A stretch of DNA of 33,831 bases from Chara braunii (Eukaryota; Streptophyta; Charophyceae; Charales; Characeae), in NCBI GenBank assembly GCA_003427395.1, contig BFEA01000396.1, forward strand, positions 137,122 through 170,952, given 5' to 3'. The position numbers and the translations under genes were made by a program. Position 1 is the stretch's first letter, and every line of letters begins with the position of its first letter. The notes under the pieces were generated by a model. It was given only the letters and a program-made list of their open reading frames with translations, was not told the DNA's origin and made no database searches. Positions 1-8,048 of the stretch are shown one piece after another.

Positions 1-37
<37 letters not shown>
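1..37. repeat. (GA)n microsatellite at window edge
   Basis: An uninterrupted GA dinucleotide run of about 18 units starts at base 1 and probably continues outside the window. The following 200 bases (to about 240) are pyrimidine-rich and show no gene. Confidence 0.95.
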
Positions 38-39
<2 letters not shown>

Positions 40-301
40 GCTTTGTGGGGTGTTACCGTCAACTTGACACCCCACAAATTTCTATTTTTATTTTCCCGCT
101 TCCTGGCGCTTCGCTGCCAGGGCCCTGCGCCAACACCGCCCCCCCTCCACCACCCAAATATGTATATTTTTTTTATCATACACACCTCGTTCTTTTTTTT
201 TTTTTCTCTTTTTCTTTTTCTTGAAGGCACGGGTGTGTAGAGGGTCCCCGCACCACCCCCCTCCCGCCCCTATAACGACCGTACCTGCCTCCACGTGGGC
301 G

Positions 302-415
302 GAAACCCCGTGAACGGCCGCCGTGAACGACCGTTCACAGATTTCAGCCCCTGTGACCGGCCGGTCACGTTTAATTGATCGGTGCCGGTCACGTTCACAG
401 GGCTGGCACTTCCTG
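302..415. repeat. Palindrome cluster built on GTGAACG / GTGACCGG
   Basis: Short repeats of GTGAACG and CCGGTCACGTT recur in about 110 bp. GTGACCGGCCGGTCAC at 353-368 is a perfect 16-bp palindrome. GTGAACGA at 323-330 followed by CCGTTCAC at 331-338 is a second palindrome with one mismatch. They lie just beyond the C-terminal side of the H1 relic ORF (minus strand) and might be terminal or subterminal repeats of that element. No clean terminal inverted repeat was found to prove it. Confidence 0.5.
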
Positions 416-429
416 GGCGTATTGAATGC

Positions 430-1137
430 CTCCCCCGTCCTCCGTTAAATTTATCCACCACCTTGACGTCACCTGTGGAAGAACACCGCAACCTATGGCT
501 CAGCAAACCTGAACTTCAGCCTCGGTGATGGCCACAATATCCAACCCTTTGACCGGGAGTTGATGAAACGTCTTCCTCCTCCGTGCATGGATCTGAGCTC
601 TCATGCCCAATGCCCTTTCCTGCTGACAACGAAGGAACACGGCCATCACGGCCGTCGCCACGACTGTCTTCTCGATCATCGTCAACTTCGCACGTCCGTT
701 GTCGCCGCCGCCCTCCACCGGCACACGTGTTGCAGTGCTCATCAACTGCAAAAATACATCAGCCTACGAACCCGCCATGACCACGGTAACCTCAGCGCCA
801 AGTCCTCGACAACGTTCCTATGTATGCTCGACCCTTCTCATATGCTCGGCGGCATAAAGAGCCGATGGCGATGGACCTTTGCGGGGCGCTCACAAATTCG
901 TGATGATTTACCACGACTCCACTGCGCCGCTGCAAATCCACGTTTCCAGCATCGCCAGTGTGGAAGCCACCTGCCCTGCGTCGCCGTCGTCACGTCCAAC
1001 ACCCAATTCAAAATTTGTTTTTTGAACGGGGAGGTCGATTGCTTTTTAAGGATTTTATTCCCCCCGTCTCCAGCGCCTTTCAAACTTTCCCGCCTTCGGC
1101 AGCTGGACCACACCGTCACGAGACAGACATCACCCAA
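430..1137 (-). pseudogene. H1: relic ORF of Harbinger-like transposon (copy 1)
   Basis: The minus frame 751-500 aligns with relic ORFs at 4415-4990 (H2) and 27641-27865 (H3). Shared features, in order, are a hydrophobic TVVA stretch, an Arg-rich ARRR segment, a G..V...EA..VC block, and a GV(I/L)P..T.R block. H1 has an in-frame TGA directly after VC where the other copies encode Tyr, and the homology reads on past the stop. The upstream minus frame 1137-838 resembles sequence at 5340-5480. Conserved DNA such as CCAATTCAAAATTTG supports common descent. The family assignment rests on H2, which has Harbinger-like ends. No catalytic DDE domain is visible. Function is inferred only: probably the N-terminal part of a transposase or accessory protein. 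Confidence 0.55.
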
Positions 1138-1160
1138 TGGACCAACGCATTCCCCCCCCC

Positions 1161-1732
1161 ACTAGACCGAGTATAATATTATGAAAATGGTCGTTGGGGG
1201 CCGAAAGGAATCATCCTCGGGAGACCACCCCGAGGATAGGTGGAACGATGGTGGGAATTTCCTTCAAAACCCTTGCGAGAAAGATTAGGCCATTGGGGCG
1301 GGGCGCGGCGCTACCGGGAGCGCTGCGCTCCGCCCCGGGTTGCGACATCTCGCAGGTGGGCCATGGTGAGGGCACGTGGTGGCGATGGTGGCCATCTCTT
1401 CTTTAAACCAGGTGCTTTGTGCACGCGCAGGTGACCAGAGGCGCTTGTCCACGCCACGTTGCAAGCTGATGTGGCGGCTGGACCGACTCCCCTTTTTTTT
1501 TTTTCTTCTGGGAGTTCCATGTTTCACTCCATTACTGCTGCGTTTTTGCACGTGGCATACGGCCTGAGAGGAGTTGGCTATGTCGATGCCTGTGGAGTAC
1601 AGTGGAGTCATCCCTTGGTAAACTGAAGTGCGGGTGCAGTGGCGACTACAATCATGAGGAAGTAGATGTGTCAGCATAATCAGGGGGCTGCCTGTCATCA
1701 GCAATGGGGAGTTGATCACCACCAGGCTGAGC
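1161..1732. other. No gene recognised; one short hairpin
   Basis: I see no coding region here. ATCCTCGGG at 1213-1221 and CCCGAGGAT at 1228-1236 form a perfect 9-bp stem with a 6-base loop. A GC-rich stretch with repeated GCGC units follows at 1296-1340. The open frames in this interval have no recognisable motif. Confidence 0.6.
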
Positions 1733-1803
1733 ACCATCATCAACAGGGCGCGGTTCGATACCATCATCACAGTAATGGTTCGTCATCATCATTAGGGTGC
1801 TGC

Positions 1804-1848
<45 letters not shown>

Positions 1849-2264
1849 ACAGGGTGTGGTTCGACATCATCATCACGGTAATGGTTCGTCATCATCATCA
1901 GGGTGTTGCTCATCATCACCATCATCATCATCAGGGTATTGCTCGTCATCATCATCAAGGCGCAGGTCTTCACTTCTGTTCGGCGCTAGTATCATCATAA
2001 TTATCAAAGACCCAGGGGTGCTGCTTGTCACTCACCATTGTATTACCATCATCAATAGTTTACCATCATAGGGCGCGGTCGGCGAAGCTCGCCATCATAG
2101 AGCGCTGCTCATCCCTATCGTTATCATCAAACGTGCTCGTCATCAGCACCATCAACATTCTGTTGTCATCACAGGGTGTTGTGCGTCATCGTCATCGTCA
2201 TCATCATCATCATCATTATCATCATCATCATTACCAACATCATCATCATCATCATCATTACCGA

Positions 2265-2308
<44 letters not shown>

Positions 2309-2480
2309 CCATCACCATCATCGTCATCACCATCATCATTATCATCATTATTATCATCATCATCATCATCATCAGTTTGTAATCATAGGGGCTGTTGGTG
2401 CTGCTCTTTAATATGATCAACATCATCATTCTGTCTTCATTCTCATCATTACCATCATCATCATCAGTTTGTTTTCATTA
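1733..2480. repeat. Compound (CAT)n microsatellite / minisatellite
   Basis: About 750 bp are dominated by CAT/ATC/TCA triplets with interspersed CAC and CGT. The first half has a higher-order unit: runs of CAT interrupted by CAGGGTGCTGCTCATCATC-like and GGTAATGGTTCGTCATCATC-like segments. The pattern fades into 2540-2590, where CAGGGTGCTGTTCATC recurs. All six frames are open, giving poly-His, poly-Ser, poly-Ile, poly-Met and poly-Asp, so the ORFs here are composition artefacts. Confidence 0.95.
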
Positions 2481-2769
2481 GGTGCTGGTCTTCAAGGCAC
2501 TGTTTGCCTTTCACATCAGCAAGTGAGTTGGTGGTCACCATCATCCTCCTCCTCATCATCTTCAGGGTGCTGTTCATCGTCATCAGCAAAATTCAAAAAA
2601 AAAAATCTCATGTACCTTTTCTCCATCATAAGTTTCAGAAACTTTCGATTCTTCCATTCATATTTTAGGAATCCTATTTCCTAAATTCCTTGTTTTTTCT
2701 TTTCTTCGCTATTAATTTCCGATTCCTCTTTGGGCGCACTACTGAATTATTTTTGTGTGGGTGGGGGTT

Positions 2770-3560
2770 GGGGTTTAAAGGAGGAGAGCTCTACTCTGCA
2801 AACTGCAGGGGCTTCACAAGGTGGGGGGTGAAATGCCCTGGAGGGAGTGAGGGCAGATTTTTGGGGGATGCCCTATTCTGGGGCTGGGAGAGATGTATGG
2901 GTTGACATAATATCCCAGCGGAGGCAGATAGGGTTGAGGGGTTGGCTGAGGCATACTTTGGGTGGAATTGGATGCCTTAGTGGAAGTTGGCGGAGGAAGC
3001 AGGTATGTCCCAAGTTGGGGCCGATAAGGAGAGCTTGTGATCAGGGCAGTCCTTTTCGGTGGAGGCAGCGAAGGGACCTGGGGAGATGGAGGGGAGGGGC
3101 GGGAAATAATCCACAGAAACGTCCGTAATTCTGATTCTCCTCTTAAGCATAAACAAATCATTTCTGGTGGGGTGGTGGGTTGGTTCTGAGGGGGAGAGCT
3201 CTACTCTGCAAGGGCTTCACAAGGAGGGAGGTGATTGCCCTGAAGGGAGACGGGGCAGATTTCAGGGCAGATTTTGGGGGGATGCTCTATTCTGGGGTTG
3301 GGGGAAATGTATGGGTCGGCATCATATCCCAACGGTGGCAGAAAAGGGCAAGGGGTCGGTAGAGGCATACTTTGTGTGGGAACTGGATGCCTTTGTGGGA
3401 GTAGGGGGGAAAACAGGTATGTCCCAAGTTGGGGCCGATGAGGAGTGTCCATGATCAGGGGCGGTCCTTTTTGGTGGAGGCAACGGTGGGACAGGGGGAC
3501 GACGGGGACAGGGGGGATTTCTATATCCTTTGTTTGTATTTGGTTGGGACTTTTCCTGAT
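2770..3560. repeat. Two-copy tandem duplication, period about 410 bp
   Basis: The block beginning near 2781 (GAGAGCTCTACTCTGCA) is repeated from near 3191. Both copies carry, in order, CTATTCTGGGG, GAGGCATACTTTG, and GGTATGTCCCAAGTTGGGGC followed by GGTCCTTTT or AGTCCTTTT. The copies differ by substitutions and small indels, so this is an old duplication rather than an assembly repeat. The strand is strongly G-rich. Confidence 0.85.
2814..3161 (-). CDS. Possible proline-rich ORF, repeat unit 1
   Basis: An open minus frame runs through the first 410-bp repeat and encodes a Pro-rich peptide with YRPQLGTYL, TQSMP.PTP, LPPLGY and PPKICP in that order. The same frame is open in the second repeat with the same motifs. 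The spacing from GTYL to TQSMP is identical, and the one clear indel is four codons. That suggests coding constraint, but G-rich DNA read on the other strand also gives open Pro-rich frames by composition. I do not recognise a family. Confidence 0.25.
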   Translation of the reverse strand: MICLCLRGESELRTFLWIISRPSPPSPQVPSLPPPKRTALITSSPYRPQLGTYLLPPPTSTKASNSTQSMPQPTPQPYLPPLGYYVNPYISPSPRIGHPPKICPHSLQGISPPTL

Positions 3561-3587
3561 TCTTTCTAGAGTTTTCAAAACAAGCAC
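3201..3587 (-). CDS. Possible proline-rich ORF, repeat unit 2
   Basis: This is the paralogous frame of the ORF at 2814-3161. It carries RPQLGTYL, TQSMPLPTP, FLPPLGY, PNPRIEHPPKICP and SLQG in the same order. It is four residues longer near PPKICP, an in-frame insertion. No signal peptide or known domain is visible. It could be a fragment of an unidentified repetitive element. Confidence 0.25.
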   Translation of the reverse strand: MLVLKTLERIRKSPNQIQTKDIEIPPVPVVPLSHRCLHQKGPPLIMDTPHRPQLGTYLFSPLLPQRHPVPTQSMPLPTPCPFLPPLGYDADPYISPNPRIEHPPKICPEICPVSLQGNHLPPCEALAE

Positions 3588-3589
3588 CC

Positions 3590-3915
3590 TTGTTATTCCT
3601 CGTATTTTTAAGAATCTCTCATGACTATGAAGGTTTGCTGGTGGTTTGTATGAAGCTGCACTGGAATTAGACTGTTATATTCAGGATTTGTGGTTATTCA
3701 ATGCCAGAACGACGCTGGTCGGAGCCGAGGTGATGCCCTGTAACTTGCCGAAGGTGTGGGTATGAGGCGTTGTAGAGAGATCTGGGGATGCGGGGGCATC
3801 CTAAGGGATAGTTGGGGGTTGCTGACACAAGATGACACTGGCCAGAGCTAGAGTGAGTCTCGTTGCTCTGTAACCTAGCAGATAGGGGGCGTGAGGCCGG
3901 GATGAGTTTGTCAGA
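3590..3915. other. No gene; weak short duplication
   Basis: No coding signal. Similar segments near 3716 (GGAGCCGAGGTGATGC) and 3842 (AGAGCTAGAGTGAGTC), each followed by CTGTAAC, suggest a degraded tandem duplication of about 120 bp. It ends just left of the H2 transposon. Confidence 0.4.
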
Positions 3916-3921
3916 GAATAA

Positions 3922-3947
3922 GGGCCTTGTTAGACCCTCCTTGGAAA
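3922..3947 (+). repeat. H2 left terminal inverted repeat
   Basis: A 26-bp arm starting GGGCCTTGTTAGACCCTCC, perfectly complementary in reverse to the right end. Confidence 0.9.
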
Positions 3948-4414
3948 TCTGATTTTTAGGAAATCGGCGTCGTTACACCGCGTCCTAGTTCACCAAATTT
4001 CTTGAACGAATGTGAAAACGCTCCAGAGAGATTTCCTTGGGTTCCTTAGAATCCCAACCAAAACGTCCCTGGATTCAAGGGGTACTCACGAGGTCCCTTG
4101 GGTTAAAGGTGCCGTGATTAACGGAGTGTTCTGGAGCGAGTGGCGGCAGGAAAATTTGGAGTCGATGTTGGTGTACAGGTCGTCCGTGGTCCATCCGGCG
4201 GACATCGTCGGCCTCCAGTACCCGGGCCCCCCCAACAGCCTTCCACGGTTACCATTGACGCAAAAATGTGTGGGGCCGGTTTGTCAACTGTAAGGCGCCT
4301 CACGAAGCAGGGTTTTCCATGCGTGCGTCGCCGACCGTGGTGTCGATTGGTCAATTTTTTTTTATTTTTCTACAAGCGATGTTGAAGCACTATCGACCGA
4401 TTGCAGTCATCTGC

Positions 4415-4990
4415 CTAGGCTAATAGTAGCGTATTTTGTCGGCTATTGTCGGACGCATTGATGCAAGTTTTCTGTGGTACATGCCTCGCATGCCGCGATT
4501 CATGGCAGACGTCCTCCGGCGGTTCCCGCTCCTGCTGCTCGCCACTCTTCTCCTGCTCCTTGTCGTGTTGTTCCACATGTGCGTTGTTGTGCGGGGTCCT
4601 GGCAACCGATAAAAACGACGAACGGTGAGGAACACGACGATGGAAAGGCGAGAAACCTCCAGTGGACAGTCGGCGCATGCCATTGACTACTCCACTCCTC
4701 AACCTCTCCTTGGAGTAGCCCTCCGCCACGTTGTCAACCTCCCGGAGATCCTCCCATGTCCCTCCCGTCCATCTCCTCATCCAACATCTCGATGTCGCCC
4801 ACGTGATCACACTTGATGCCATGGCATAGCAGAATTGCACAATAGATTCTGATAACGACACACAATCGGGTGCACCCATCACTTGTTGCATCATCTGCCT
4901 CTACCTGCGAACGAAGAATCTCATCCTCAAGTGAGTTGTCGTTCTCTCAATGCGATAACACATGGTGACGACTGACACAGCTGCAACCAC
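4415..4990 (-). pseudogene. H2 relic ORF (Harbinger-family protein)
   Basis: An open minus frame covers 4894-4415, starting MMQQVMGAPDC. The same frame reads upstream through a single TAG (4903-4901) into TVVAAVSVVTMCYRIERTTT and a following Arg-rich stretch. That upstream part aligns with TVVATAVMAVFLR...ARRR in H1. Downstream, SESIVQFCYAM and VITWATSR align with SEAVIEVCYML and VIPGATPR in H3. The remainder is Arg/Gln/Glu-rich. Length (about 190 codons) is too short for a full Harbinger transposase. I infer an N-terminal transposase or accessory-protein remnant; no catalytic residues can be pointed to. Confidence 0.55.
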
Positions 4991-5655
4991 TGTGTTTCTC
5001 TCCAATGTTTTTAATGCCTTCGCACCACCCGATAGCTCTCCCTCCATCGTCAGGACTTGCAATGCGCAAGCACCCACCACTTGTTTGCCCGCCAGCGCCC
5101 TCGCTACACCTTATGCACGTCGATGGGGACCGTGCTCACACTTTCCACGTTTCATGGAAGCGTTACGTTCTTGTTCGGTTCTGACGGCCCAAAGAGCATG
5201 CAAAACACGAAGGCGACGTCACAGTAGAGAACTGTTACGCATACACACTATGTCGCCCAACGTTCCAATACCCTCCTTGTAAGCTATGGCCGCCATCACT
5301 CCTCCGCACAGACGTTTCGCCCCAGTCTCCAGTCCGACCGCCAGGACGCCTCACCAGCGGATGCGTCACAATGAAGGGTTCAAAATTTGAAATTTGAATT
5401 GGGATGTTGGCGCCCTTTTTTTCTTTCGCTCAGTAGGCCTCCCCGCTGCCTCCACTGGACCACGCTCGAGCACGCACAGACATCCCTGCACGATGACGGA
5501 CATCCACTAGTGCGGCCGCGTGTACTATGCGTATGAAATTGGCTGCCGGAGACCTCCAAGGGTTTTCCTTGGGACCCATTGAATAAGGATGCGGTGTAAC
5601 GACGACCCCGAAAACAAAAAAAAAATTCAACGACTCCGTCCTAATTCATGAGGAT

Positions 5656-5681
5656 TTTCCAAGGAGGGTCTAACAAGGCCC
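5656..5681 (-). repeat. H2 right terminal inverted repeat
   Basis: A 26-bp arm ending GGGTCTAACAAGGCCC, the perfect reverse complement of 3922-3947. Confidence 0.9.
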
Positions 5682-5689
5682 GAAGTCAG

Positions 5690-6003
5690 TTTTAGTGAGC
5701 TTTGTTATGATCTGTCGGAAATCCCTTACATACTCGAGTGTTCTGAAAATTGCAGTGGATATCAGGAGGTGTTTAGCGATCATAAAAGAGGATTCGCACA
5801 CTTCTCATCATCTATCCCGAAGTCTTGTAGCTTGTTCGCGATCTTGGAGGATTCTCTCAAGCCGAAACCGGGTAAATGGCCCCGGTACCTCAATTGGCTC
5901 ATAAATTGTTTTGTACATGTCTTCATATGGGACGCTGGGCCGGATTCCCAGCACGTGTTGCTTCCCACAAATGGATTGGAGCATGATCTTCAAAAAAAAA
6001 AAA
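5690..6003 (+). mobile_element. 3' tail of LINE/SINE-type retroelement with A-tail
   Basis: The stretch ends GGGACGCTGGGCCGGATTCC... followed by an A12 tract (5992-6003). GCTGGG at 5934-5939 and CCCAGC at 5947-5952 form a 6-bp stem. The same module, GGGA(T/C)GCTGG..., a hairpin, then CTCCCCAC or CTTCCCAC and an A-tail, recurs at 24205-24286 and, inverted, at 26053-26190. Related hairpins occur in the 3' regions of both LINEs. Upstream sequence to 5690 has no recognisable coding region, so this is a heavily 5'-truncated LINE or a SINE sharing a LINE tail. Confidence 0.5.
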
Positions 6004-6285
6004 GGAATTTCCTCCGGCCTTGAGGACGCCACAAGGAGTATCCAACTAGCCCCGACGAAGTAAAAAACGATACAAAGCGCCCTCAGCGCAATCAGAGGCC
6101 GGACTCTTACGACAGGAAGAAGGAGAGCTCCATTGCTCCCCTCACATATCTTTGCATCTTCTAGGAGAGAATCAGTCTCATTTTGCGCATTTGGAGAGCT
6201 GTGAAGTTAGGACAAGTCTCCAAACGTGCACGTGAGACAAAATCCAGCTCTTGAATATGGGAAATATACAATTTTAGTGTTTAAC

Positions 6286-6470
6286 AGTCCTTATTGGTGG
6301 GGAATAGTGGAGCGAGGCCCTTTATCGGTCCACTGGAATACAAAACGAAACAAAAACAAAAAAAAGCAAGAAAGAAAGAAAAGAAAAGTGGCAATATCTT
6401 TTTGTCAAAAAAAAAACAAAAAAGGGCTAAAAAAAACAAAAGAAAAAAAAGAAGGAATGAAAATGCGATA
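6286..6470 (+). repeat. A-rich retroelement-like tail
   Basis: A CTTATTGGTGGGGAATAGTGG segment is followed by an impure A-rich tract of about 130 bp with AAAG and AAAC interruptions. TATTGGTGGGG is also found next to the tail module at 26150, on the opposite side. It may be an aged retroelement tail, but I cannot delimit the element. The interval 6004-6285 shows no gene. Confidence 0.3.
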
Positions 6471-6525
6471 GCCGACACCTTTGCTTGCGAATGCAAACTT
6501 TTGGAGAAACAGCGTATATCCGGTG

Positions 6526-6563
6526 TTCCAGGACTACCACCTTCACCCGAATAGAACACTTGG
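6526..6563 (+). repeat. 38-bp repeat, copy 1 (half MITE)
   Basis: TTCCAGGACTAC...CTTCACCCGAATAGAA...CTTGG matches 7191-7228 with a few differences. The second copy is the left arm of a small MITE. This copy lacks its right arm and is cut by the 430-bp inverted-repeat element beginning at 6562. Confidence 0.65.
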
Positions 6564-6991
6564 GCCCTCGCTGCACTACTCTAAACTCTCGAATTTTCGA
6601 GAGTGGGTCGTCACTGCACTTACTCTCGATCGGAAAACTCTCGAAACCCGATCAAGAGCTGTCAGAAGGCACTCTATAATGCAACTCTCAAAACGTCGAG
6701 AGTCCCCCACCTGCAAAAACAGAATTTACAAGTGTCCTCGGGAGTTGCCCGCTGACAGGCTCGTTTTTCGAGAGTGGACCTCCTGTTCCGGTGGCTAGAC
6801 TTCGTCCCGTAGCGCAGTGGTGCAGCTCTTCTGTCGAGTAGGACAACGCCCAGGGTTTCGAGAGTTCACCCAGTGTAATAGGTTATAGAGTAAGTGCAGC
6901 GAAGGCGGGTATTTCGAGAGTCTCGCCTCTCTGACAATGCTAGTCGAACTTTCGAAATATTTCGAGAGTCTAGAGTAGTGCAGCGAGGCCC
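6562..6991. mobile_element. 430-bp inverted-repeat transposon rich in TCGAGAGT
   Basis: The ends GGGCCCTCGCTGCACTACTC (left) and GAGTAGTGCAGCGAGGCCC (right, 6973-6991) form terminal inverted repeats of about 40 bp with few mismatches. TCGAGAGT or its complement occurs exactly nine times: 6585, 6597, 6622, 6637, 6696, 6768, 6858, 6914 and 6962. Dense copies of one short motif in both orientations are typical of transposase-binding subterminal repeats in plant hAT, CACTA or Mutator elements. No coding sequence is present. The superfamily is uncertain because no clean target duplication is visible. Confidence 0.7.
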
Positions 6992-7196
6992 TTGATGATA
7001 GAGCAAGACAGCAAGTCGCAAGACAGACTCGAGAGAAACACATAACCGTTCACACAAAGCAAACGACAGATATGCAATAGACAACTGCCGAAAAGTCTCA
7101 TTCAAGAAATCAGGAGTACACAGCCGAGACCACCATACCACTCCTTCCTCGCCGAACAAGAGAGCGAAGTAGACTGGCATCCCCTACTAGTTCCAG

Positions 7197-7311
7197 GACT
7201 ACGGGCTTCACCCGAATAGAATGCTTGGTAAGTATTGTTGTACCTAGAATTAAAGTTGAGCCAAATACAGCAATGACGACCAGGCGTTCTATTCGGGGTG
7301 AATACCATAGT
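7197..7311. mobile_element. Small MITE, about 115 bp
   Basis: 7197-7228 (GACTACGGGCTTCACCCG, then AATAGAATGCTTGG) is the imperfect reverse complement of 7280-7311 (CCAGGCGTTCTATTCGGGG, then TGAATACCATAGT). About 50 bp lie between the arms, so the RNA or single strand would fold into one hairpin. No ORF. Confidence 0.6.
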
Positions 7312-7491
7312 GAGTTTTCGAACTTCCAATTTTTTTTACTCTAAAAAAAAATATATAATTGTTTTCATATCTCGTGTGAACAGAAACGTACACTGGGACG
7401 TTTTTTAATCTATCTGACCGCATCTAGGACCCCATATGGATGTATCTGGCCTCAATTACATCCAGAAGAAATTCAAGAAAACAGTAGAAAA

Positions 7492-7665
7492 GTTATGCGG
7501 TGAGTATGAACACAAGCAATCATCGTGGGTCAGGTCCTCGGCCTCTACAACACGCTGGGCTTTTCGAAAGGAAAAAAAATAAAATAAAGTTATGCGGTGA
7601 ATATGAACTGAATCGGATTTCGTGGGTCAGGTCCTTAGGCCTCTTTTCAAAAAGAAAAAAATGGC
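7492..7665 (+). repeat. LINE boundary motif, two tandem copies
   Basis: Copy a starts at 7492 (GTTATGCGGTGAGTATGAAC) and copy b at 7589 (GTTATGCGGTGAATATGAAC). Both continue with CGTGGGTCAGGTCCT and GGCCTCT before an A-rich stretch (7569-7588 and 7647-7661). Related copies lie at 17361-17400 (minus) immediately upstream of LINE2 and at 23438-23457 directly after the LINE2 poly(A). The motif is either the conserved 5' end of this LINE group or a favoured target site duplicated at each insertion. Confidence 0.65.
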
Positions 7666-8048
7666 CAACCTCGAAGCGCTAATCCTAGCGCTAATTGGGC
7701 GTGTTAGCGCCGCCTCAGCGGCGCTTTACGCAAAATCGATTAGGGTTAGGAAAATGTTTCTTCCATACCAGGCGGTTGTTGCATGCTGTTACGTGTTGTC
7801 TACCATAGCCTATGGTGCAAACGATCTTCCCCTGTAGCGGACTGACATTGAAGATGCGAAGGCGGCAAGCAGTTTTGTACCGACGACATAAAGTTTTGTA
7901 TGTCGGGTACTCTCGGCCCTTTCGCCCAGGGGTGGGTGTGGGAATGATATGTGTTATCCCGCTAATTGAGGCCTCAAAATTTTATCTGTTGTATCACTTA
8001 CGTTAGGTTTGACTAGGTATTGTCTGACATTTTGTGGGTCGAAAAAGA

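Larger units (their letters stand above)
3922..5681. mobile_element. H2: Harbinger-like DNA transposon, 1.76 kb
   Basis: The outer 26 bases at 3922-3947 (starting GGGCCTTGTTAGACCC) are the exact reverse complement of 5656-5681. A second inverted pair lies inside: 3968-3986 and 5586-5604 match at 18 of 19 bases. The left flank is TAA (3919-3921) and the right flank GAA, so a 3-bp TAA target duplication with one mutation is possible. GGGCC-type ends and a TAA/TTA target are typical of PIF/Harbinger elements. The only coding relic is a minus-strand frame at about 4415-4990. No DDE nuclease is visible, so the element looks non-autonomous or internally deleted. Confidence 0.75.

Noticed and set aside
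560-1165. 201-codon plus-strand frame
   Set aside because: Its composition is irregular with no motif, and the opposite strand carries the H1 relic that aligns with two other copies. This frame is its shadow.
1652-2429. Overlapping open frames of poly-His, poly-Ser, poly-Met and poly-Asp
   Set aside because: They come from the CAT microsatellite read in six frames; no unique sequence or gene structure supports translation.
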